Source: Phaseolus vulgaris
Lineage: Eukaryota > Streptophyta > Magnoliopsida > Fabales > Fabaceae
NCBI RefSeq assembly: GCF_000499845.2
Contig: NC_023759.2
Location: 48,024,172-48,088,171, forward strand
Direction: 5' to 3'
Length of the DNA: 64,000 bases
In this document: piece after piece, positions 26,982 to 40,097 of the stretch
Layout: the number at the start of each line of letters is the position of its first letter
Position numbering within the stretch: the stretch's first letter is position 1
Notes under the pieces: model-generated
The model's input: only the letters and a program-made list of their open reading frames with translations
Told to the model about the DNA's origin: nothing
The model's database searches: none
Translations under genes and position numbers: made by a program

Positions 26982-29900
26982 TTAAACAGGTAACAAATCT
27001 GAAACTAATTCATTAATCAAATAAGCTAGTATGTCCCCCTCAACCTCTAAACCCTCTTCAAATGCTTCAACATCAAAGTCAAGCCATTTCCCACATCCAG
27101 AGCTCATGTCCTTTGTGACAAGCTCATCCACCATTACCTCTTCCATGCTTCTAAAACTCAGCATCTCCTTGTACAGCTCCTCTGCCATCCAGCTTTTCCT
27201 CTGAACAGACATCATCCATCCAGGCCACACTTTGCACGTTCCTATGAAAGCTTGCTTGCATCTTAACTCCAGGAACTCGCTGACAAAGTCAAATATAGCC
27301 TTCCTTTCAAGTTTACAGTACTCTTCTCCATAGTTTTCTGTTATACTATTCTGATTCTCCAACTGATCAAATAAATTTGGCATAATTACAGTACTAGTTT
27401 GACCCATGGCAAATTCTTCTGCCATAAACTCTGCATTGCCAAGAATATCCTGTACATATTCAAGTTCTGTGTTACTTGACCTTTTAAAATCAACCGAATT
27501 AGATATTCCACTCATTTGTTTGACAGTCATATTTCCGTCCCCCGATGTGGAAGGGCTTTTCTCTGGTCCTTTCACCTCACTTTCAAGTGATACAGATTCG
27601 CTTATCTGGGAAAAACTAGAGACTTCTTCATCTTGCATTGAAGAATAAATTGTGCTGGCTGAAAGAAGAAAGGGAAGAAACCGATGGGCTTTACAACTTT
27701 ACAGATAAGTCCCTTTATTCTGAGGGAATGCAAGAAATTGTAACTTCTATAGCCCAATATTGATGAATGAAAAATATATAAGTTGTTAATATACATATCC
27801 AGAAAAAATATATTTGACATTTTATTTTGAATAAATAATAGAAGAGTCAAAAAGTATGCAAAATAATCCAGTTTTGAAGAATAACTTCACACCATCTGCA
27901 AAGGATGTTCTAGAGCTAATTCCTTCTCCACAAAAAACAACAATGCCTCAAAATTCTTTGAAAGCATCGTGCAATTTCTTACCAAATAAGTAAAAGGAAC
28001 ATGGATTGTGAGATTTTGTTTTTATTTCTATTTTTTTAGTTCCTAACAAATTTTGTTCATCAGCAATGAAAAGACAAAGATTAAAACATTACCATAAGCG
28101 CTGTCTTCGCTATCCAAGTAACTTTCGCTGACAAGAGTTTCGAAACCGGCAACAGAAGTAGAACCCCAACAAACTGAACCATTTCCACTTTCACTATTGC
28201 TGCTACAGCTAGGATCTTGATTTGCTTCTGACGTCTGCACAAGTGATTGAATACTAAGATAATCAAAGAGATTCTTCTCAGTCTAAAGATTACTGAAAAT
28301 TGCATATAACCTAATCTGTAAAATCAGATTCTATAAATTATGTGAGAACCATCCCAAACAAATCACCAGAAAATTGTAATATGCATTCCAAACATTCTTC
28401 TTCCCAACCTCAACATATTCTCTTCACTAATTGATGGCAGGAAGCAAGCAAGATGTGGTATCAATAATTAATACTTGAACTGAAAATCATAATAGACAAA
28501 GCTGAAAACATAACGGGATGAGATACCTGCAGTTGTTGATTCATGCTAAGCACTGGATCATCACTTGATCGAGAGTCAAGAATGCTGTCCAGTTTATCAC
28601 TAAACAGGTCAGGGAAAAGGCTTCTGTCTTGTTCCTTAGGCATGGTACTTGCCGCACTGGGAACTTTGTCTTGCACACTAGATCCCAAACCAGAAGAACT
28701 ACCCTCTGCAGCCAAGGTACATTGGGGTAAGTTAATTCTAGATGTCAATTCTTGTAGCTTTTTGTCCAACAGGACACTTAAAGCATCACTGTCTATCATA
28801 TGTTTCCCTTGTGGAGATAATGACAATTTTTTGGGATAAAAACTATCACTGTGCCCAAGAGAGTTTACATCAATTCTATTTCTGGTTCCGATGACGTGCT
28901 CAGTAGCGGAAGACAACTCAGGCATACTTCTTCTTAAGGGAGATGTAAATGTAAATGAAATAACATCCTTGCTTTCTTTCATGTTAAATGCATCCTGATC
29001 AAAACTTCCATCAGTAGTAAAATTGCATTTAATGGACTTACTTCCAAAATTATTTACTGCGTTATCAGGACCTCTAGCCTCATGAACATCACTGCTGATA
29101 TACTTTGTCTTTCGGGAAGTACTTACTGCTTTGGATCTTTGAAACTCTTTTTCGATGTCAGTTGCCCTGGTGCTTGACCTTTTTGGCTGAATTTTGGCAG
29201 TTTTAGCACCCTTGTTTGTTGTCTTCATTATTCCAAAAGTTTCTGAAGATGGAGCTCGTGTTGTTGGCTTATTGGAATCTATTTTTGAAGTTGATTTACA
29301 CTTGGCAGTCATGCTATTCTGCTTTTGATTATTCTGTCCTAGCACATTGTCATTCCGACTTGAGCAAGGTCTCTGCTGCATGGCTTTTTGTGTACTTGGT
29401 TTCTGGCTCCTCAAGTGCTGATTTGACTTCATCTCATTCTTCTCTTTCTGTCTCATGCATTTCATATCACCATTTGAAATCAATGTATCTCTACTATGAG
29501 CGTTGTTTCTGGCTTGGATTGCAAGTGAAACTGGTTTTCCTTTACTCGCTAAATGGCAAGAGCTATTTTTTTCTGAACCTCTTGAACCCTTGAATGCTGA
29601 AGTGCATTTAGACAAATTACTACTCCTCTCACTAAGCTTGCCATTTGCAGGATAGGTTTTGCTCATATTCACAGGCTTTCCAGACACGGATGTATATTGT
29701 GCAGCTTCCAATCTCTCTTTCAAATTGAGAATTCTCAAGGGAACAGATGAAGGCCTAGTAGAAGCTGTTCTATTCCTCAAATACCGCTGAGGGCTTGCCT
29801 CAATTATCTTAGCAGCTGCCTCCATTACATGGGCAGCACTTTTTGATGGCAGAATACCAGGACTCTTGATAGGAGACAGCAGTTTATTATGAGTAACTGG

Positions 29901-30841
29901 AATGGGTTTAGCTGACTTTGGAGGCAACATTTCAGTTTGAAATCTCTTTATTGGAAGGTTTTCCACTTTTCTAGCCCTTGAGTCCATGGCACCCAATTGA
30001 GACTTCTCCAGCTTAAGCAGTGTATTTATGTAGTCTGCAGGGAAAAACTCATTCACTGAATGAACAGCACCCTCATTACAGTGAGAGACTCCATGAGATG
30101 TAGAGCCGTAAAATGAGGTGCAGGAGGGCTCCGTGACTGCCGAAGCTGGCAATGAATCCAAACCCATGAGTCTCGCTACTAACCCAGGAGCTTTACTCCC
30201 ACATCCTTCATCACTACAAATTGAAAGGGTGCTCTCAAAATCACAACTTTGACTGTTACTCGGACTTGCTCCAATTTCATCCACCTTTATCTGAAATAAT
30301 TGCAAAAAAAAAAAAACAATTAATATCAAAATACATAGTAGTCCAGTTTAAATTATTTTTTCATAAGTACTTGCATGAGTAAAAAACAAACTAATATATA
30401 AAACTTATGACAAAATGCCTAATGTATTTTTCCTACTTATTTTCTTCTCCTACAAGTATGGATAGATAAATTTATCCCAAAAAAAAATACTAAGAGTAAA
30501 AATAAAAACAAATAACAAGCAGAGTACAAAAAAGGGAACAAATTCACACCCTGGTGAGCTGCGACTTCTGTAAGTTCTCCACATTTTCCTTCCCTTGTTT
30601 TGAAATATCTACATTATTGTAACAGAAGCATTTAGAATAGGCACACATGAGAGAGCGACAAAAGCATTGAAGAAAAATATTCACTGTTCAATCAGTAAGT
30701 GTACATGGAATGCAAACAATGACAACAAAAATGAACATTAATAATACCAGGATCGCTCCAAACCAGCTTCTTTCGAGATTTGGAGTTCCAATCAAACAAG
30801 CTAAGGAAGCTTCCCTTGGAACGCCTCTTCTCCATCTCCAT
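26982..30841 (-). CDS. VARLMGL/DUF4378 protein, TON1-recruiting-motif (TRM) type, 911 aa
   Basis: Exons (minus strand): 30841-30748, 30608-30550, 30290-28527, 28234-28093, 27658-26982; the phases agree and total 2,736 nt. The protein begins MEMEKRRSKGSFLSLFDWNSK, the N-terminal signature of one TRM subgroup (Arabidopsis TRM6/7/8-like; At3g05750, At3g58650, At5g26910). It has the APGLVARLMGLDSLP motif (residues ~85-99, DUF3741/VARLMGL), a long Ser/Lys-rich disordered middle, and a C-terminal DUF4378 domain (~750-908) with KWLDFDVEAFEEGLEVEGDI and LINELVSDLL. TRM proteins link TON1 and PP2A to cortical microtubules and influence division-plane orientation and cell shape. Which TRM subfamily is an inference from the N-terminus. 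Confidence 0.88.
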
Positions 30842-31440
30842 TTCTGGTTCTCCTATCTCAGGAAAAATACAACATCAACCCACATAGTGTTACGGATATG
30901 AAAGTTAACATCTTTCCACAATTAGGTTCTCTCAACTCTAGAACCCAAATCTCTAATCCCAAAATCAATTAACATTTTGAATGAAACTAGCTACAGAAAA
31001 CAGCTAATCGAAATCTTACCTGGTTTCAGTGGCCCATTTTGAAAATTAAAGAGCTTCCTGTTGCAGGAGAATCAGAAAACACAATTGCCTTGAAAATAAC
31101 AACTTGTTGAGTTATTTTCAGAGACCCATTATCCAATGCATATACTTTTCGTTATTAATGCAGTAATTTGTGAAAAGGGGCAACACATACACAGCACAAC
31201 CCTTAGCTGGGATGCCTCAATATTCCACGGAGAAACAAATTCAAGTGTGGAAACGAAAGAAGATCTGAGAATTGGGTGTGGAGAATGAGAGTGAGTGTGA
31301 GAGTGAAACACGAGAAAAGTAGGAGAAAAAGAAAAATCTGCTATTGTGGAGAGAGCCAAAGACAGGGATGTCTTCGCGGATCGGTCAAATTAAAAACAAA
31401 ACAAATAATGGAAGGATAAAAAGGGTTTTGCCTCGCTTTT
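30842..31440 (-). promoter_or_regulatory. 5' UTR with intron and promoter region of the TRM-type gene
   Basis: A donor fits at 31019/31018 (CCAG|GTAAGA on the minus strand) and an acceptor near 30861 (CCTGAG), giving a 5' UTR intron of about 160 bp. The upstream UTR exon contains a four-codon upstream ORF (ATG GGC CAC TGA). TATA-like GGATAAAAAG sequences lie near 31415-31445. Confidence 0.45.
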
Positions 31441-32059
31441 TATCCAAGTGAATAATAATTGAATAGTTTTTTTTTTTCAAAATCTAAATAGGTATTTTTT
31501 AGTGAAATTTTTATTTTTATTCGACTATGGTTGTTTCATAAAATTCTATTCTCACCAATGAAACTTGATATTAAATATTTATTTATTCAAATAAAAAAAA
31601 ATCTTGTTCAAACTTGTTCGCTTCTAACTTTTATTTTTTATTTTTCATTTTTATGACACAGTCATACTAGAATTCCTTACTTGTTACATATTACACTTTC
31701 TCACTTTCATTAAAAATGTTTTCAACATTAATAATCCAAATTATAATATAAATTCATTGATATCTTATTTTATTTGATAATTTAATAAAAAATATGGTAT
31801 CCTAATTTTTAAAATGTTGTCAAAAGAATCCTTTTATTACTTCTCCATTCAAATGTGTGGAAATGTAATATTTTATTTTAATTATTAAAAGACTTACACT
31901 ATTTATTTTGATTTGAAATAGAATATTTAATTTTTTTATCAGCAAATATAATATTTGATATAAAACAAAAAAAATAGACAAGTGTTAAAAATTAACTAAA
32001 AAACATAAAAATATATCTACATGAAACCCATATAAACTTATCTCTTTTATTAGTTCATG

Positions 32060-32285
32060 CGTGGAATAACATATTATGAGTGATTTGATAACGACCTGAT
32101 AGTGGGTGGTACGATAGGTCCAACAAACACTTGTTAGGATAGACTTTAAATGATTCTGATACCATCAGACGAAGTGGACGCCTAACTCAACCTCATAAAA
32201 CCGACTACTCATGAGGTTGAGGTTTGCACCCACTTATATACAATGAATTGTCTTCATCTCTAGTCGATGTGAGATCTCCAACAAA
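32060..32285. repeat. Dispersed repeat fragment
   Basis: The block ending ...CACTTATATACAATGAA ... CTAGTCGATGTGAGATCTCC resembles a repeat scattered widely in legume genomes, probably from an LTR element. No coding content. Identification is from memory of the motif. Confidence 0.45.
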
Positions 32286-33799
32286 TAATAGTCATGTTAT
32301 TCTATTGACAACAAAAATCAAACAACAAAGTACTTAGACAAAAATAAATAAAAAATGTTTTAAGTGATCAATATAAGATAACTTTTTTAATAGAAACTCA
32401 ATTAAAAATACCAAAATCTATGAGATACTTAAAATTTAATTAATTTTTTTTATCATGCTTTGACATGAAAATTGTTCATAAAATATATAAAATATCTAAG
32501 TTTATTCGATGTGAGAGATTTATCTTTATTTCTTAAAAAATTGTAAGTATAATCATATCATAACATACAAACAGGTGTTTATTTATTTATTAAAATATAC
32601 AAACATAAATTTTTACATACTTTCATATAAAGGTGTGTATTGTTTTACAAAAATGTATAATTATGAAATATTCACTATCTTTTTGTAGTGTCTATTATTT
32701 TTAAAACTTATTGGTGGTCTTATTTCAATTCTTATTCACTTGCCTTTAGTACTTGTTCAAACATGTGTTTAACCATATACATGTGTATATGTGTTTAGTG
32801 CTTCTCGACTTTATTCGATCAATTTGAAAACATGTTGATAATAAGTTGTATCTCAAACTAAAGGAGTTGTTCTAAATATACTTATCTGTTAATGCACCAT
32901 TTAGGAATATGATCTTAACTTGCATTTGATAAAGTCTCATTAATCTGATGTGCAAAATAAGAATAAAATGTGTACGGTCTTGAGTCTTGGATCTACATGA
33001 GAATATTTTTTCAGTTAGACTCTCTTCTAATACCTTCTATCAATTTTATTTTATCAAGACTATTTATAACTAATTATTTTTTTGAGTTTGTAACTTATTT
33101 TAAAATTAATTATTCTATTGATTTTGTAATAATTTTTTAAAAAGATTAAGGTTCACATTATTATTTTTATCTTATTTTAAGTTATAATCTTAATTTAATG
33201 ATTTATTAAATTATTTTCAAGTTTATTTTCAGATTGTACACTTGATCATAACATAATTTTTCTATATTTATATGAGATAAATATATTTTAATTTATTTGT
33301 TAATATCTATATTTTATTATTCTAAATAGTCTTCAACAATAATAATTATTCAGATAAATTGAAATTCTATTTATTATTACAAATGTTCTTACAAATCTTA
33401 CACTCTGACGTTTAGAGTTATAAAAATGACATTACCTTTTACCATAAAAGTTCCCACCCATTTATACTATTTTTGACATGGATATTGTCTTTTACTGATA
33501 GGTCGTCAAATCATCTAAATTTTCGACCATCAAACTTTCGTTTTTTATTTTATTTTATTTTTATCAACAATGAATTAATAAAATAAAACAAGACATTTAA
33601 GGAGTGCTTCAACCTTTATACATACTTTTTACCTAATTTAGGAGTTCAAACATACAAGACAACAATAACATTTTTTTCATATTATCAACTAATTAATAAA
33701 TAAAATATTTGAAAACTAAATAATTTTTCCGACTCAAATATAAACGAAAACAACTCATTTACGTGCTAAATAAATAGAAAAACTAGTCAATGGGTAATT

Positions 33800-34170
33800 T
33801 TGACTTTTATATTTTATAAAAATTTCAATTTCAGTTCTTTTTTTTGCCAATTTTAGTTGTTTACATAATTTTAGTCCCTGAATACTTAACTATCTTCAAT
33901 TAAATGGCTTTCAAACGGTATTTGATAATAAGTCCTGTTTTTTTTTATCTTATAATAGAAACGTTACACCCGTCAATTCTTTTTCCTCAATTTTATTGTC
34001 TCATATTTAAAAAAAAACTATGAATAATTGAAATAAAAATTAAAAAAGTTGGATAAGTAAAAATTAAAGGATCAAAATTGCTAACAAAAATTGTATAACC
34101 AAAATTATGAATAACTAAAATAATAAAATATTAAAATTGAGAAAAAAAATGAAAAACTAAAATTACAATC
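33800..34170. repeat. Possible MITE with long imperfect inverted ends
   Basis: The left side carries CAATTTTAGTTGTTTACATA and the right side its approximate inverse, with several AACTAAAATT-like units on each arm. The terminal limits and target duplication could not be fixed by eye. Confidence 0.25.
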
Positions 34171-34544
34171 AAACCTTAATATTATCTAATCCTATGAATT
34201 GTGAGTTAAAAGAAAATAAATAAATAAAATCAGTGCAGTGTGTTCCAATTTGAGGAATCACTAAAAAAAAGTTATATCTATTTGATTTAGTCAATTTTTT
34301 AAATAAATTATAATTTATTTATTTTTCAATTTTTCTCCTTTCATTAACAACTTTTCATTTTTGTTCATTAGTCATTCTTTTCTAACAATTTAGAAAATCT
34401 CAACTCTGACAAATCCCTTTGTTCATATATTTATACTAATTCATACAAATTATATTGAAAATTTTAAAAAGATTGGTCTTTTGTTTTGCGCCCGCTTCAA
34501 GACAGGATTACTAATCAACAAATCTTGGAAAAAACAACCACATC

Positions 34545-34587
<43 letters not shown>

Positions 34588-34952
34588 CTATAATTTCATT
34601 GATATTTTCACCTTATTCTTATACATAGAAAATTAGACTCAATTTTTTTTACTGCAATTTGAAATCATAATACTTTCTCTATAAATACTTTCTCTATAAG
34701 TAATATAGTATACTATTCTATAAATTAGATTAAATAAAAGCTGTTTTATTGCACTCATATAGCATCATGTAGTTTGGGAAGTCGGTTCATTATTGATATG
34801 TTTGATAAAACCATTTTAACTGTATCGAGACAAATCTCCTGAAGAGGTTTTACTGGTGTTGTCCGTTAATTTGTGGATTCTTATAAGAAAATTATATAAA
34901 AAAAGTAAGAAAAATTAAGATTTATTTATTTACATAACTCTATGTACAAGAA

Positions 34953-34987
<35 letters not shown>

Positions 34988-35559
34988 GTGAATGAGATTT
35001 TCCCTCTCCAAATTATAACTTAATTATTTAGATTATGAAATTCTATTATTTTTAAATTAATTGTTGTATATAATTGATATAATTGCGTACAATATGGTAT
35101 TACGTATATAATAATAATTAAGTATAATTTGATAATTATTATTTTCTTAATACTCGTTTCGTATGTGAATATCATGAACCCAACTTGCTTGTGTTCTCTA
35201 AGTGTATTCCTAAAAATATCCCAACTTAAATTTTTCTCGCACAATGTAACAGTTTATCTCAATGTGTGTTTTGTGCGTTCATGAAATCCAGAATGACACC
35301 TTTAAGTCCTACAACAAATCTCGCAATCAAACTATCTCTATTGGTCATCGCGCGGTATTATGTTTCTACCAATGATCTTGATACATTTGTCTATTTTTTT
35401 TACTTCCATGATATAATAGAAGAACAACAAGAAAAATGCAATACCCAGATATTGATCTCTGAGTTGTGTCACAACCTCCTCAATTTGAGTCACAATAAGC
35501 TGTCAATGTCATATTGTTCTCGGATGACAATAACAATCCTTGTCTCGGTGATCCTTTGA

Positions 35560-36307
35560 TGTGCTTTAGAACTCGAATTGCGACATCCCAATGAGGTTTT
35601 CGTGGAGTGGTATATATTGACTTAGGGTCCAAACCAAAAATACTTTGTCAGGCCGACTAACCTTGAGGTATATCAGTCGTCCCACAAGTCGTTTGTATTT
35701 TATTGATCTTTAATGACTCTCCATCGTCTGGTGTGAGTTTTAGGTATTGCTCCATTGAATTTTTGTTTGGACAAGCACCTGTGAGTGAGTCCGTATCCTG
35801 CAAAACATCAAACGCATATTTTCTTTGTGACATGTAAATAGCAGTTTTGGAACGAGATCTTTAATGCAAAATTGTTGTAATAGACAATCTTTAAGTCAAA
35901 TCATTTGTCAAAAGAATATCATCCAAATAAATCAAAAGAGCAGTAAATGATGAATTATTTTGTCTTGTGAACAAAGAATAGTTTGTCTTGGATCTGATAA
36001 TGAGAAACAAAGATCGACTTTGTTGCCAGCAACTTGGATGGCGGAGCAACCCAAATAATTTGCTATTGACAGAGAAGGTACTATCTACAATTGAATTGAG
36101 ATACAATAGAATATGCCACTGACATTTGTTTTTTTTTTTCTTTATCAGCCAGAATTTAACATCGTGGCAATTGACTCTGACGTTCGTCTTGGATCGTTGA
36201 TTTACATGAAAAAATGTTGAAAATCATGTCTGGGATGCCTCTTTGAGACCACAAAGAGATTTGTTGAGTTGACATACAATGTTTTCTCCGTCGATGATGT
36301 CGGATGT

Positions 36308-36310
<3 letters not shown>
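35560..36310 (-). mobile_element. Decayed Ty1/copia reverse transcriptase/RNase H fragment
   Basis: Minus-strand translations in shifting frames show the copia RT blocks in order: VCQLNKSLCGLKEAS (about 36280-36230), SFTALLIYLDDILLT with the YxDD active site (about 35955-35910), KYAFDVLQDT-like (about 35830-35800) and RLVGRLIYL (about 35700-35670). Several frameshifts and stops; no LTRs found. The sequence left to 35240 may belong to it. Old, inactive. Confidence 0.75.

Positions 36311-36361
<51 letters not shown>
36311..36361. repeat. (TA)n microsatellite, about 25 units
   Basis: Uninterrupted TA/AT dinucleotides at the right edge of the copia remnant. Similar shorter runs occur at 34553-34584, 34952-34977, 50965-50982 and 59928-59945. 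Confidence 0.9.
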
Positions 36362-36362
<1 letters not shown>

Positions 36363-37078
36363 TCTATGAAGACTTTCTCTTTCCAAATTATAAGCTAAGA
36401 TAGGGATCCACTAATTCTATCACATCATTATCATATAATTACGTACGATGTACAATAATTACAACCAGAATTCGATATGTTTAAACTTGCACTTTGGTGT
36501 TTGTCCAAATTTATTAGTGAAAAGCCTTTTGTCAATTTATAACAGGTTGTTGAAGACCTTTTATAAGATACTGTTTTTTAATTGATTGATACGTATTTAA
36601 TAATTTGGAAGTTATTGAATTATTCATATTTAAGTCTATAAGAATATGCATTGTTATATTCTATGCAAGTAAGGCTTGCATTGCCTGTTCTTCAACAACA
36701 AATCAGGTTGAACTCCAACATGAAGAAACTTTGTCAATCACTTATAAAAACTTTTGATGTAGGTTGTCTTTACAACTTAATTTGATGACTCATTCCAGTA
36801 TAGTATCCTATTTTTTTTAATTGTTGGACAGTTTGTAATGATTAAGTTTTTTTTTGAAAGTTTTTCATCGATTCAAGTTACTTTATCGGTATTTTAGATT
36901 ATAGAAAATATTATTGGAGTGATAATGTTCAGACACAGCTAGAATATTTTTTTTTTTCTAAAAGCATTCTGCATCTAATTTAGAAGTTTCTAATTGATAA
37001 TAGTTTACTCTCGTTGCTTCACCAACTTCTTACCAAGAATACAACTTAAGACTCTTTAAAAAAGTTAGTTGAAAAATT
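36362..37078. other. AT-rich spacer, nothing recognised
   Basis: No open frame of interest and no repeat structure seen. Confidence 0.5.
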
Positions 37079-37290
37079 TCACTAAAAAAAATATATATTA
37101 TTTATAGATTTTTACTTACGGATTTAAATTCATAGGTAAATTCAACATTATCTACGGATATTACCTACGGACAACATTACCTACAGACAACATTACGTAC
37201 GGATATTACATATAAATATGAATTCGTAGGTAAATTCAATATTACCTACCAACTATTACCATAAATCTTATTACCTACCAAATTTTATTC
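37079..37290 (+). mobile_element. Possible CACTA-type transposon end
   Basis: Begins TTTCACTAAAAAAAAT, then carries repeated TTACCTACGGA/TCCGTAGGTAA-like units in both orientations, as in subterminal repeats of plant CACTA (En/Spm) elements. The opposite end was not found. The next ~450 bp are ATTAATAAT low complexity. Confidence 0.35.
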
Positions 37291-38092
37291 GCTGATTCTT
37301 TATTACTGATCAATTATTATGATAATAATTATATACATAATATTAAAAACATTATTATAATATGAATAATTATAAAATTATAAATAAAATTAGTAAATAA
37401 ATAATAATAATCATAACTAATAAATATACATTATTAATATTATAAAATTAATAATATTAATATAATAATATAATTAATATTATATTAATAATATGAATAA
37501 TATTAATAATAATAAAATTAGTAAGATTAATAGTATTAAAGATATTAATAATATTAATAATAATAACATAATAATATAAATACTATTAATAAAACTAATA
37601 TTATTTATAATATTAACACTATTTATAATATTTAATAATATTAATAATATTTAATAATATTAAATATATGAATAATGTTAATAATTTTTATATTATTAAT
37701 TATATTAATATTGATAAAAGTATAATGATAATAAAAAAGAAATTGACTGGTGGTTAAATTATTTAGCCTGATTATCATAAATGCGTAACTCTATAACTTA
37801 ATTCGTTAAATTAACCTATCCTAAAATGAAGCAAAAGTTTTCAACTAAACAATAGATACTGTAATTAATCAGTTACCATCTGTATGGGTTGAGGTCTAGG
37901 GTTCATCTCTTTCAAGAAAAAAAAAAAAAAAGTAGTTACCCATGAGATATTTAATTATTATATACAAAATTATAATTATGAAATCTGCTGTAACAAAAGT
38001 TAAAAACAACCACATAGTTCTCTTAACAATGCAGACATTACACATAGTATCTGTCAACAATTCATCTGATTGCAGATCTGCAATTTGACCAA
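37291..38092. other. Low-complexity TAATA tract and spacer
   Basis: 37310-37735 is nearly pure ATTAATAAT-like sequence. The last ~150 bp are probably 3' UTR of the DUF3511 gene on the minus strand. Confidence 0.55.
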
Positions 38093-38395
38093 CTAGAGAT
38101 TGCTCACGATCTTGATGCATTTGATCTTGAACCAGCGAAACCCTTTCTTGAAAGAATGCTTGATTTTGGCTTCCGTCGCGTAAAGCTTGTATTTAGTCAC
38201 TCTTCGCTTTCTCTTCCTTTCGGCCTCATTCCACCACCACGAGCTCTTTGACTTGCTCACCGACATATTCCCGCCGCCACTACGAGGTGGTTCATAGGAA
38301 TACGAACTCATCATTTTGTTGTCCTTCGTGTTCTTCCTATTCACCTCGTCGTGTGAATAAGAGCATGAAGCGTAATGGCTCGGGAACCCATCCAT
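38093..38395 (-). CDS. DUF3511 family small basic protein (100 aa)
   Basis: Single exon. ATG at 38395-38393 (MDGFPSHYASCSYSHDE); the frame runs eight codons further up without an ATG. The N-terminus is Ser/Tyr-rich (SSYSYEPPRSGGG). The C-terminal half carries the family core KRKRRVTKYKLYATEAKIK followed by HSFKKGFRWFK, matching the plant DUF3511 pattern (RKKRVASYK.Y..EGK.K.SFRKSFRW). Relatives usually end in a VVYGW-like tail; here it is KIVSNL. Function unknown; the strongly basic core could bind nucleic acid or membranes, but that is speculation. The upstream 5' UTR is CT-rich with a TATA run. Confidence 0.82.
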   Translation of the reverse strand: MDGFPSHYASCSYSHDEVNRKNTKDNKMMSSYSYEPPRSGGGNMSVSKSKSSWWWNEAERKRKRRVTKYKLYATEAKIKHSFKKGFRWFKIKCIKIVSNL

Positions 38396-38565
38396 CTCTT
38401 TCTTCTCCTTTCTGATCAATCACCCTCTCTGTGTTTTCTTCCCAGAAAAAAAAAATGGTTTTGCTCTTCAATTACCTTTTTTTTCTCTCAATCTCTCCCT
38501 CCCCTGAGATCGGAAGAGAGAGAGAAAGAGAGAAAATTGAAATTGAAGAACCTCTGGGAATGTGT

Positions 38566-38582
38566 TATATATATATATATAT
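38566..38582 (-). promoter_or_regulatory. TATA run upstream of the DUF3511 gene
   Basis: A TATATATA stretch about 175 bp upstream of the ATG, followed on the minus strand by a CT-rich leader (about 38550-38500), a common plant core-promoter layout. Confidence 0.4.
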
Positions 38583-38639
38583 AGGAGAATTAAGTTACAT
38601 ATATAGGAGAATTAAGTATGAAACAGGACCAGGTTCCTA

Positions 38640-39900
38640 GCCTGGAATGAGTGTGGAAAGGAACAGAAAACCATGATTTTGTCGCCATGCCAATGCCATG
38701 CATGTTTTATTTTCCTTTTCAACCTACTTAACCGTAATACGCGCCGCCACTAAATTTTCATCTTAATTTAACCTTCCCTCCACTAATTATAGAACTTATC
38801 TTATAACCCCCTACACAAATATGACTTATTGTATTTTTCACTGTTTTATTTTTTGATATTAATGTCTTCACGAAAACTCCTATAATTTAATTCCCAGGGT
38901 TTTGCTTCACAGAAGGTACAATAAGACATTGTATATTGTAATTCAGTTTAACCTCTAGTTTCTTTATATATAATCATATTTGTTTTAAATATTTCAAAAG
39001 TTATAAAATTTTAATTTAAGTTTCTAAACAGTTTTTATTTAATGTCATCTCAACTATTTTGTTTCTTTTAATTCTGAAAATTTACCTTTTCTTCTCCAAC
39101 TTATTTTTTTATTATAACAATTAATATAACTTTTACAATATAGTGATCTATCCTCTTGGTGAAGGTAATATCAAATCTTAATCTTGTTTTTTTTTAACAC
39201 TAAAAAATTGTGAGCGTTTTTTTTTTATCTATATAAGCGACAATATTGTCTCAACCATTCTAGATCTTACAGAATATGTGGCTTCCATCTGCTGCATAAT
39301 TTGCATATTCAGTAAAAGTGAAAGAAAGGAAAGTATACTGTACCATATCCTCCATATATTGCACCATGTTTAGTAGAAAGGAAGAGTTTTTTTTTTGTAT
39401 TTGGTCAAAGGGTAGGATAAAACTAAACACACCATGTTTAGTAGAAAGGAAGAAATTTTTCTCTCTCAAAAACCTTTTTTTTTTTCAGCACTCTCTCAAA
39501 AACTAAACACACCATTAACTAAGATAGTGTGTCTTGGACTTTTAAACAAAAATGATTTTTTTTTTAATTCTAGTCCATCAAGATTTTAATTTGTTTTTTT
39601 TATATTGTGGCTGATCTTGTTTTACAAGTTTCAAAGCGGATAATACATCTGATGTAGCGATTGACCCTAATAATGGTATCTCAACGGACTTGAGACTGAA
39701 TTGGTGTCGTTTGTGGTGACCGAAACAAAGTTTCAAAGACAAACCATGTTTCCTTAATCCTTAACGAGGAGTTTGTTCTAGTATCTTCAATAGTTTCACA
39801 TCAGTTAAGAGTCAAGATCAATGACAATTTAAATATTGTTATTCCCTTAAAATCTTTTAAGACACCTTTTAAAGACAAGACAAAATTACGACAAAGTTTG
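38640..39900. other. AT-rich intergenic DNA with small local duplications
   Basis: The unit ACCATGTTTAGTAGAAAGGA occurs near 39363 and 39432, with CTCTCAAAAAC also doubled nearby. No gene seen. Confidence 0.5.
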
Positions 39901-40087
39901 GTTTTTATGTGATCTTTTCTCCTGTATTTATAATTAGTATTTTTTCAAAGTTGTAATTTGATTAAGGTTTCTACTTCTTAATTTATCTTGTTTTTATGTG
40001 ATCTTTTCTCCTGTATTTATAATTAGTATTTTTTAAGGTTGTAATTTGATTTCTTTAACTAAGGTTTCTACTCCTTAATTTATCTTG
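39901..40087. repeat. Two-copy tandem repeat, ~89-bp period
   Basis: Copy 1 starts at 39901 and copy 2 at 39990 (GTTTTTATGTGATCTTTTCT...). The second has a ~10-bp insertion. It directly abuts the left end of the candidate inverted-repeat element. Confidence 0.75.
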
Positions 40088-40097
40088 TTTTCTCTAA

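Larger units (their letters stand above)
31440..35240. other. AT-rich intergenic DNA with repeat debris
   Basis: No gene seen. It holds a dispersed legume-type repeat (32060-32285), a possible MITE (about 33800-34170), and (TA)n runs at 34553-34584 and 34952-34977. The remainder is low-complexity A/T. Confidence 0.55.

Noticed and set aside
36311..36361. Regular repeats considered as CRISPR-like or satellite array
   Set aside because: Plain TA dinucleotide microsatellites with no spacers; the genome is a plant's.
38507..38518. AGATCGGAAGAG, identical to the start of a common sequencing adapter
   Set aside because: The match stops after 12 bases and continues into a natural GA repeat in the DUF3511 5' UTR; chance, not contamination.
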